Positions 31,885 through 40,692 of a stretch of 64,000 nucleotides of DNA are shown here, piece by piece. Under the pieces are notes generated by a model. The model did no database searches, had not been told where the DNA came from, and was given only the letters and a program-made list of their open reading frames with translations. The stretch is from assembly GCA_015179125.1 (NCBI GenBank), contig WHVA01000026.1:310001-374000 (forward strand), read 5' to 3'. Source of the DNA: Gautieria morchelliformis (taxonomy: Eukaryota > Basidiomycota > Agaricomycetes > Gomphales > Gomphaceae). The position numbers and the translations under genes were made by a program. The number at the start of each line of letters is the position of its first letter. Within the stretch, counting starts at the first letter, position 1.

Positions 31885-32432
31885 CGGCCAAGGGTGACAG
31901 CAGTCAAATTAGTGAGCTCCCTATATTCCTCGCCACAGAACCACTACCACGCAGCGGCAACGCTGCGTGCCAATCTTTCAGGACAGACACATGGGCCTCC
32001 TGGAGAGAGAAGTGGATCAGGTCACCAGGGCACACACGTATAGCACCGGTAGACAATAGCCTCCCAGCCAACACCTTCTACAAGAACACAGCGGGCCTCA
32101 CGAGAGCGCAGATCAGCCTCATCACACAGCTCCGCATGACACACATCCCACTCAACAAACATCTCTACCACATTAAGAAAGTCCAATCCCCCCTATGCCC
32201 AGCCTGCGCGGGAGCTGATGAATCGGTCCACCACTATCTATTCGATTGTCGAGCCCATGAGCACGCGAGAGTAGCCCTGAGAAAGAATCTAGGTCGCAGG
32301 TCCAAGTCCCTGAAAGACCTCTTAGGTGACCCGAAGGCCATGAGAGCGATGCTGACCTATGTGGCAAATACCGGAAGACTGCGATCACTATTTGGTAATG
32401 TAACTCCTCTTCCCATACATGACAACCACTAG
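31885..32432 (+). pseudogene. LINE ORF2 C-terminus (after RNase H), truncated
   Basis: Reading frame open from the LTR border to the TAG at 32430. The CCHC-like C-terminal motif CPAC..HHYLFDC is diagnostic of this LINE class. Only about 180 residues remain, so there is no enzymatic activity. Confidence 0.85.
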
Positions 32433-33033
32433 GCAATCCTACAGATGAGCGACACAGACAAACCTCGATAGCAAGGCACAACAAATACACTTTATCACAC
32501 CCCATGCCCCACACATCCGCCCCCACCCCACCCACACCCCTGCCCCACGCCCATGCCCACAAGCCACACACCGAACAAAACCTGAAACCCAAAGCCCATG
32601 CCCCATACTCGCGCACCGACAAATGCTGGACTCAGCGCAGCGGGTCGAAGGAGGACAACTCATGGACGGCACCTGGAGACCATCTAAGACCACCGGACAA
32701 AGCCCCATCTACCTACAACTGCGACGCTCCTAGTTGTCGTGCCAGCCCGCCTCGGCGGCCGAGCACTTACGACGCTAGACCCACCCAAACGACACTAACT
32801 AATGGGAGAGAGCCCATACCTCACCTCACCTCACCAACAGCGTGCGGCGACAAACATCACCAAGGGAGATGGGCCGGTGGGGGGAAGGACCCGTCGCCGG
32901 TGCAGTCGTCGATGCGAGGATGCAGGGAGCTGGGAGACCCAGGGAGAGAGGGGAAAGGCCCGTGCTCACAGTAGGTATAAACCGAGTAATGACCACCATA
33001 GGCACACGGCCTGAGGTCGAATAAATTGATGAG

Positions 33034-33060
<27 letters not shown>
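31885..33060 (+). mobile_element. 3' end of a Tad-like LINE with A27 tail
   Basis: The 5' part encodes the end of RNase H and the C-terminal zinc-finger region (MTHIPLNKHLYHIKKVQSPL, CPACAGADESVHHYLFDC), stopping at 32430-32432. It is closely related to the end of the LINE at 59927-61681. About 600 bp of 3' UTR follow and an A run of 27 at 33034-33060. The 5' portion was removed at the chromovirus border (31884/31885). Confidence 0.88.
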
Positions 33061-33065
<5 letters not shown>

Positions 33066-33090
33066 TACAGAGAGAAGTGCAAAAAGGGTC

Positions 33091-36090
33091 ATGCCACCCA
33101 ACGCAGACTCCCAGGCGACAAACTCAACAACGCCAGTCCCTCGATCAAGGGCCAGCAGCCAGCAGTCAAACACCAAAAGCAGGGCAGAACTGCTAGCAGA
33201 TCCATATGCCACAGTCCGCAACAAGGAGCAGGCCAGAGATACCTCGACAGACACGGCTTCCTCGCCAAGGACACCCCCACTATCCCAGACCAGCTCAGCT
33301 ACGTCCTCCTATCCCTAGTGCACAACTCCTCAGGCAAAACGATGGAGGAAGGAGTCAGGGAAGTGGCCATCCTAATGGTCAATGAAGCCGCAAGCGATGC
33401 AAGCCAAGCGATGCTGCAGTACGTGGAAAAAAAGTTGGCACCCGTGTTCACGAAGCTTGACAGTATCGTGGAGTCAATGTGAGAAGCCACGGACGCCTCC
33501 AAGAGCATAATGGAAGAGGCGAGCTTGGCAGGCGTGCAGAGAATAAGAAGTGAAATTAGAGAAGGGTCCGCAGGAGGGACCACATACGCAGCCACATTGA
33601 AAGGTAATGTTCCCCTATCCCATCCCAACAATCTATCCAGTGAGAAAGCCTGGGAATTCCAGCTGCTAATTGACAAGGACCCAATGATGGAGCACAATGC
33701 CCTCGCCGAACTTACAGAGCAGGAGCTGGTAGCGAAGGCCAACGAAGCGATAGCACAGATCACCGACTCCGACCAGCAAATGGAAGTCAGTTTCGTAGGG
33801 GCAAAAATCCTCGTGAACGGTGGAGTTTGTCATAAGGCATTTATTTCCTGTACTCAGATGCTCTGTCCTCCCATTCCCCACTCCACCTCCATGTTCACTC
33901 CGATCGCCCTTGCCCTGTTCAGCGACCAATCTTCGCTGTTCGCGCCATTCACCATAGCCACACCATCAAAGCACGATCGACATCTTTGGATCGACTTGGT
34001 GGTTCATGACTGGTCATATCACCTCCTCTACTCAACCCTCTTTCGATGTTGTTCCTATCATCAGATTGTCACGACTCGTGTATTTCCTGCACCTAGTTAC
34101 CCCCGTTTCTCCTTTCGCCACTCCTCCTCCATGTTCGCTTGGCTTTTCCCCTCCCTTCGATCACTCCTCTCCTATGTCCTCTCCGTTCACCCTTCGTCAC
34201 ATTTGCTGAACAACTATTCGCTGCTCGCGTCATTCGCCAGCAGGCACACCATCAAACACGATCGACATCCCCTACCTGGTATGATGGCTTGTCACTGGCC
34301 CCATCAGCTTCTCGACCCAACCCCTTTGGGTGTTCATATGGCCAGGATGTGTTCGCGGGACGTTCTGCCCATAGGTCGTGAGGGATCAGCCCAGTAGACA
34401 AAGAGTCTGTGCAGGGTAGCATGTATGCAGGTCCGATGGTTCCATAAATAAATGCCTGCACCACCTTTACTCTCCATCGTTTCAGGTTCGCACCCCTCCC
34501 TCACTCTATTGTATGTTTATTTCATCTATTTTGTATCATGACTGCGCACCCCTATCCAACCCTGACTCATGACGGCCTCTTTCCTATTCGCTGATACCTT
34601 ACAAGCATTCAATATAAGTAGTTTACATTCGCATGTATATTCCCTAGTTCAATTATCATATGTCCATCTTGTGCAAACTTGACCTCGCTGTGATCATCGT
34701 CTTGAGCCTTCTCCTGTAGATTCCTATCTTTGACCAGAAGAGGACTTAGGCATCACTGGTGAGTTCTCATACTTCATCTTCATTACCTTAGCCTTCGAAC
34801 TATTTTCTGTGCTGTCAGCGAAGGGCTCCGAAGGAGTACATTCACCGGCGAAGGGATCGTCGCTACTTAGACAACCTTCCGTGACACCTTGTATGTTACA
34901 TGGTCAAGTGCCACGGGCTATTTCGCTATGACTGTAGATAGGGCGAGCTCTGTTCAAGTAGCCCTCTTATCTTGTGAACATTTATTGGTTCACCTATTCG
35001 CCGACCGGCATACTTATTCGCACAAGTTATTCAGGCATTCGCTGTGTTCGCTAATACACGATATTAACACCTAAAAACCAATCTTGACAGAGTTGTCTAT
35101 GAGCTGAACAGCCCGAGCGTGGCCACCTGGGTACAGTAAAACAGGAAAAGCTTCGAAGAAAATCTAGGTGGGACTTCAGTCATCAAGGGCCGAGCCGTCT
35201 CAGTACTGATAGAATATGTCCCGATAGCGCACTCACTGGAAGCCATGGGCAAGCTCAGGAAAATAGAAAGGGACTCGAAGCTGCCAAGCAGCACCCTGAT
35301 CTTGACCAGATGGATCAAGCTGGCAAGCAGAAGAACACAGGGACAAAGGTCAGCACACCTAATAGCTAAGCTTTCATCAATAGAAGCGGCCAACCTAGGC
35401 ATAAGAGACGGGCTGATCATTTCAGGGAAGCGCGTGTGGGCCAGAAGAATGAAAAGGGAACCAAGACGATGCTTAAAGTGCCAGAAGCAGAATGCAAGGC
35501 ACATGGCAGCAGAGTGCAAGGGAGAGGACATGTGCGGAACATGCACGAAGGGTCACAGAACAGCAGAGTGTGAGGAAGTCGACCCGGCCCACTATAGATG
35601 TGTAAATTGCGACAAAGATGGCCATGCATCGTGGGACCGAGCATGCCCCAAATTCGTCGGGGCATGCCAGAAGATAGAGAGTGCAGACCCTGAAGGAACT
35701 TACAAGTACTTTCCCAAGGAACACCTGTGGACCTGGGAGCAGCAGAACCAAGCGGGCCTGGCCGCAGACGCGGGCGAGCTCACTCAGCGGGCACTAGATA
35801 CAAACAGCAGGGGCAGAGATGAGCAGCAGACACAGGAAAGAGACAGAAGGGGCAGCAGAGAAGGGAGGAGGACTGCAAACAGGAGCAGGAGCAGACCCAA
35901 CACAAACCCAGGAGTAGGATACAGGGACCAGGGATGGACGGGAGGCGGCGCAAGGCAGAGGACATTGGATGAGTTTGAGCAGGGACAGATCAACCGAATA
36001 TGGCTGACAGGGACAACTGCGCCACACATCTGCAATGAAGGAGGAAGACGGCAGAATGATACACTTGCAGATCAGACAACAAAATGCTAA
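33091..36090 (+). pseudogene. LINE ORF1 (nucleic-acid-binding) with three zinc knuckles, disrupted
   Basis: ATG at 33091 (MPPNADSQATNSTTPVPRSR). A frameshift near 33240 moves it to the frame with DQLSYVLLSLVHNSSGKTME. A TGA at 33481-33483 (VESM*EATDAS) probably replaced CGA. It then runs through KLAPVFTKLDSIVE and EKAWEFQLLIDKDPMMEHNA to the solo LTR. Beyond the LTR, the conserved middle (MGKLRKIERDSKLPSSTLIL) is followed by CLKCQKQNARHMAAEC, CGTCTKGHRTAEC and CVNCDKDGHASWDRAC knuckles (about 35470-35650) and an Arg/Ser/Gln-rich tail. ORF1 proteins of this LINE class bind the RNA and escort it to the target. Confidence 0.85.
33828..35089 (+). mobile_element. Solo LTR of the chromovirus family, opposite orientation
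   Basis: Read on plus from TGTCATAAGGC to AATCTTGACA, with GAGTT flanks at 33823-33827 and 35090-35094. 1262 bp, about 230 bp longer than the other copies because of extra sequence near its left end. It keeps TATAAG followed by AGTTCAATTAT (34617-34670). It splits LINE ORF1. Confidence 0.92.
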
Positions 36091-36167
36091 TAAATCACTC
36101 ACTGCCACATCCAACATATTATCAACGAGCACGCCAGACAAGTACAACATAATAGCTATACAAGAAC

Positions 36168-36808
36168 CATGATTTCCTCGATCTGGTGGAGTTCCTTGCC
36201 AAACTCCATGAGGGCAGTGGCAATGTTATCAAGCTGCGATGTGATATGCTGGTGCTTGTGGCCCATGAGGGCGTTCTGGTGCAGTGCCTCCTGCACCTGT
36301 TTGGTCATTGCCTCAGCCGTCTCGTTGTCGATGACGTGTGTCCTCAAGCTCTTGCGACTTGAGCTTGAGTATTCCAAGCCCTGACTGTCATTGGGGGCTT
36401 GTATTTTTTTTCTTTGTCCCCCTTTGGGGATGATAGTCGTCGCTTGACTTCGTGAGCGGCGGTTCAAGTCTCGGCTTTGTGCCCGTCTCGACAGTGATGC
36501 TCTGCCATCTGACAACGGCGAGACTTCTCTACCCTTTCCTTTGTCTCTTGGCAGAGGGGATTGGGGGGTCGGTGCCGGTTTGTCACCCAGCGATGTCTCA
36601 TCCTCAACCACACTCGGTGAGACGTGCTCAGGGTGTTCCTTGTCCTTGATTGGGGGATGAGGGCGGTGAGGTCTATGATCTCTCCGTCTTCTGGTGTCCT
36701 GGACTCTTGGTCCAGGGTAGCATCAGCTGTCGTGTCACTGGGCTGCGCCTGTGGCATGGACAGCGAGCTCGTGGCTTGCATCCGTCTTCGACTGCGTGGA
36801 ATCATCAC
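36168..36808 (-). pseudogene. Fragment of a Ser/Arg-rich retroelement-like ORF
   Basis: Two overlapping minus frames appear to be one broken protein. From 36808 there is MMIPRSRRRMQATSSLSMPQ and a Thr/Asp/Glu-rich stretch. After a shift near 36620, VEDETSLGDKPAPTPQSPLP, a Lys/Arg-rich middle and a C-terminal helical part (AEAMTKQVQEALHQNALMGH) follow, breaking off at the LINE junction. The composition is like the N-terminal region of a fungal gag or ORF1, but no diagnostic domain is visible. Confidence 0.4.
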
Positions 36809-38540
36809 GCTCGCAGCCGACAGTAGAGGGTCTACTCAAGGGTCTCAACAATGTTTAGTCGTCGACACAGCGATCTTTTTCAAGATTGCTTCGAATCCAC
36901 AATCGGTTGGTCGTGTGGCGATCAACTGCAGGATAGTTCAAAAAGGTGTAAAGATGTAGATCTTATGCCTTGTGTCACAAGAGCACAACAGAACTTGACC
37001 AATGTGTGGTATTCTGAATACTACGTAGTCAACACCAAGATCCGAGGCGAGGCACGGAACAGGCCTCACTGCCCCTGACCGATCTAGTACCGGTGCATAT
37101 GTTATGTACACACGGCACTTGCTCACGCCGTGACCAACGTCCCATTCCTAGCTTAGTATCATGACATCCTACCAGCTAAATAGCTAGTAATGTATGTAGG
37201 AAACCCTAGGCAGTAACTCTCCATCATTGTGCTCTTGTTCTAGCCCATGAGGCTTATGACTGGATGTTGATGTCAGTCGGTGTTTAGTGTCACTGTCACG
37301 TGTTCGCACATACAGCCGTAGTTGTTTTCCCATCTCTATTCTCTTTATTCTTCTCCACGAACCTCAGATCTCACACTGCCTAAGCAACCCCGCCGGCAAG
37401 GCTATCTACAATTTACAGTCATGGCTTCGCAAGTATACTAGTACTACTACTACACATTCTCTTTCTTGAAGTGCATTGCACTGGTAGTTTACTTAGATTT
37501 CTAATACCATGACTGACTGGTAGTAGTAGTATAATAAGACATTGTTTTGTGAATTTCTACAGTATAAAACATTTTTTTTTTTCCTGAATATTTATTACCG
37601 CTCTACTAGTAGTGATTTACGCGGTATAGACGATCTACACATGTAGCTGAGGCATAGCGCGTATGTAACGTACATGCGGTATATACATCGTAGCGGCGGC
37701 GGCTGCCGCCTCGGTCCCTGACTCTCTCCTATCGGGGATTGAAATTCGTTTACTAACGAGGTTTCAGGTGACCCTCTTTGTCTTTTCGTACTTGACCCAT
37801 GGCGGATGTCGATGTCAAGCGGGGGGTTAATCCCGCTAATGTTGTGGCATTGTTGAACCACGTTAGGAGAGGAGGCTGTAAGAGAACTCACCGTATGGCA
37901 GACGAGGACCAAAAGAAGGAGGCAGAAGGGAAACGCGGGCGGAGGCGAGACAGGGGAAAGATCGTAGGGTCCCCGCGTAAGGGCGAATCAGGACGTCAAT
38001 GCCTCCGGGCGGGAAGTGAGGGCTAGAGGCGCGATTATCCGGATCACAAAGACTTTCGCTGTGGGGTGCTCCTCGACAAGGCGCTGCCAGTGGTAGAGAA
38101 GGAAAGGGACATGAGAATAGATGGGCAGGGGATGGGCAGGGGATGAAAAAGGAAACGCGTGACGGCACGGTGGCGCCCGTGAGACACGGAGAAACGGTCC
38201 CCTCCCTAAAGAGAGTAACGACTCGGAAAAACGCGGTAGGAAGGCCCGTCCAATTAAATCAATACAAATTCATCCGCATAACCGTAAACACGGTTATTCG
38301 AGCTCGTGCAAACCCTCCCTCTCCTTCGGAGAGAGTCGGGGATGCCATACGGAACATGTACAGTATATACCGTATACACCGTATATACCGTATGTACAAT
38401 ATAGCAGATCCCAGATCCCCTATACAATAGGGGGGTCTGCAGTGTCTTAAACCGGGGCTCATGTAGCCGCTATATAAGAGGTATATATCGTATATACGGT
38501 ATATACATGCTGTTCGCTTTCCCTGATGCATGACCCATTG
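36809..38540. other. Intergenic, repeats but no gene recognised
   Basis: Contains copy 2 of the 85-bp repeat (36948-37030), a CTAGTACTACTACTAC..GTAGTAGTAGTATAAT inverted pair at about 37437-37540, and clusters of TATACCGTATA-type motifs at 38350-38520. Nothing coding was recognised. Confidence 0.4.
36948..37030. repeat. About 85-bp dispersed repeat, copy 2
   Basis: GGTGTAAAGATGTAGATCTT..GAATACTACGTAGT matches 9505-9590. Same orientation on plus. Nature unknown. Confidence 0.5.
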
Positions 38541-39444
38541 CACACATTTTGTTACCAGCGCTCCTAGGGATCAAAGTCTCGTCAAGAATGCCATGGCATG
38601 GTCTTTCATCACCGATGGTGTGCCCATCTTATACTACGGCCAGGAGCAAGGCTACTGGAGACCCTAATAACCGCGAAGCGTTGGGGCTCTCTGGGTACCA
38701 GACCCAGAACAAACCGCTCCTCACCCATATCATGTCGCTGAACCAAGCGCGAAAGGCTGCGATCGACGCCTCTAGTACCTTCCTCACCACACCTATACGT
38801 GACTTCATACTCCCCGCCCGTCCTTGAAACCAATGACCCATTCCCATCACACCATTCACGTACCCCATTCCTCTCTTTGGCACCCTATTCACATACCTGT
38901 TCACCCCATCCCAACCAAAGCTATCTTCAACCCTACTTATGCCTGATCACTTACAGTCCCGCACCAATTTCACAGATGAAAATACTCAACTCCAACGCCA
39001 ACTCGCTCACCATCTCCAAACCGCACTCCTCACCAACGTCGGCAACGCCTCCGTCTCGTGGTGGGGCGTGCTGAACGTCGGATACAGCGCCAATGCGAAT
39101 CTCATGGAGGTCCTGACCTGTACTACGATGCAGGAAGACGGGCAGGGAGGGGTCAATGCGAATACGGGCAACGGGCAGCCTATGGTATGCAGTCCGTTTC
39201 AATTTTCCATGTCTTTTTCCTTTTTCCTTTTTGGAGCCGGTGATATGATGCTCATTGCGGTCTCGCGCAGATCATCCTCCCTGCACCGGCACTGGCGGGC
39301 TCTAGTTTGTGTAACGGCGGGCAGGCAACGGGGACGGGCAAGGGAAACGGCGCATTCTCCATCCGCGGTGCCCTCGAGGGCGGGCCCCCGTGGCTGCTGG
39401 TCCAGCTGGCCGTTGTCGGCTCTCTTCTCCTCGGCTTGGCGTGA
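38541..39444 (+). pseudogene. Alpha-amylase (GH13) C-terminal remnant with GPI-like tail
   Basis: The frame at 38549-38660 encodes NAMAWSFITDGVPILYYGQE, the conserved segment near the end of the GH13 barrel, followed after a frameshift (about 38655, where TAATAA also appears) by GDPNNREALGLSGYQTQNKP and LLTHIMSLNQARKAA. Downstream is domain C (VGYSANANLMEVLTCTTMQE, NANTGNGQPM). A GT-AG intron at 39184-39276 (gtatgc..gcgcag) joins to IILPAPALAGSSLCNGGQAT. The protein ends in a hydrophobic segment (WLLVQLAVVGSLLLGLA) with TGA at 39442-39444, consistent with a GPI-anchored or membrane-tethered amylase. The catalytic N-terminal two thirds are missing and the frame is broken. Confidence 0.82.
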
Positions 39445-40452
39445 CGCACGCTCGACGCGACGCCCGTCGCTGTCTCCCGCACCCAGACACGAGCGGGTCG
39501 ATGCGCGTTCAACGTGTGCCGTCGTCGTCGCCGCCGCCCTTCTTGGACATCTATCCTTTTCGAGCAGTGCTCTTCTCTCCTGGCCTATCCGCCACTCATT
39601 ACACACACGACCTCCTTGATTCTTTTCATGTCCACGACTGAAAAATATATATAATAATATATATCGCGCCTCAGCATGCTGGGACACTTTTTTACCAATT
39701 AACATTCGGACACGCCCCCACGGACACGCACGAATGCTATGTCTTCGAATGATTTTTTACGTTGAGCACTGCAGCTAGAAGTATACAATCTATTTACTAC
39801 TGTGTGGCTATTTTACAATATGATATCGAAAAGTAGCCACACAGTAGTAAATAGATTGTAGTCAGTATCCAGGCAAGCCGGCTGTGCGAATCCAGATTCC
39901 TCTCCTCCGGAACGATGAGCATTGATTCGCCGACGTGTGTGTATATATGGGAGGTCGAGGCCGGCTTTTAGGTCTGTGAAATGCATCGCCAGGCTCAAAG
40001 CGGACAGCGCTGAGCCGCGGCTCAGCGCTGTCCGCTCCACATCCAAAAAAAAAAAGGAAAAAAAAGCAAAGCGACGCTGGAAAAACCCAAACACAGCCAG
40101 GAGCCAGGGCAACAAAGGCGCGACGCGACCGGCGCACGCACGTCATTCCTCCGCCTCAGACCCGGACGCGCGCCGCCGTCCCCCGCCTCCATAGTCAAGA
40201 CAAAAAGAGAGAGACGGGATGCGTGGGACGGACACAAAATAAACACAGACGAGGAGAGGAGAATGAGAATGAGAACGCGGGAAGTGCACTCACGGGCATT
40301 CTCAGGGACCTTGGTCGTCGTCGTGTCTGTCGGCGTCCTTGGGCCCTTTTCCACTGGTAGGGGGTGGTAGTAGATGGGTTGACGGATAACACGTCTGCCC
40401 GGGAATCCAGATTCCGGGGCTGTTCGTAAACGTGGAAAGGAATCTATTCGGG
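39445..40452. repeat. Palindrome-rich spacer
   Basis: A hairpin at 39784-39858 has arms ACAATCTATTTACTACTGTG (20 of about 25 bp shown). A perfect 38-bp palindrome lies at 39999-40036 (half site AGCGGACAGCGCTGAGCCG), followed by an A-rich tract. Minus-strand frame 40022-40507 starts MDAAPSPSCSTPHLTPLTPR and mirrors the plus-strand start at 40639. Confidence 0.6.
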
Positions 40453-40692
40453 GTGTGAGAGGAGTGAGATGCGGAGTTGAGCAAGAAGGAGAGGGAGCAG
40501 CATCCACTGCTTTTAGACTCGTTCGTAAACGTGGAAAGGCAACTATTCGGGGTGCTCTAAGGTTGGAGCAATAGGCAGTACAGCCCTAGAGTACGCCGAA
40601 TAGATGCCTTTCCACCTTTACGAGCGAGTCCAAACGCAGTGGATGCTGCTCCCTCTCCTGCTTGCTCAACTCCGCATCGCACTCCTCTCATA
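40453..40692. repeat. Imperfect inverted repeat with about 100-bp arms
   Basis: Arms at 40453-40552 and 40594-40692 are about 90 percent complementary with a 40-bp loop. They contain GAGGGAGCAGCATCCACTGC and its complement, so mirror-image starts MDAAPSP.CSTPH appear on both strands. The left arm also repeats CGTAAACGTGGAAAGG (40424 and 40524). Confidence 0.75.

Larger units (their letters stand above)
33061..36166 (+). mobile_element. 5' half of a Tad-like LINE (5' UTR, ORF1, start of ORF2), truncated and interrupted
   Basis: Begins directly after the A tail of the preceding LINE with a 30-bp 5' UTR and ORF1 at 33091. After ORF1 (stop 36088-36090) the beginning of ORF2 follows in the order seen in the right-edge LINE (QIRQQNANKSLTATSNIL.., IIAIQEP). 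It breaks off at about 36166 inside the endonuclease domain and joins a minus-strand ORF. It contains a solo LTR at 33828-35089. Confidence 0.85.

Noticed and set aside
36885..36910. CTTCGAATCC, another possible tRNA T-arm
   Set aside because: The stems on both sides do not pair as required for a tRNA.
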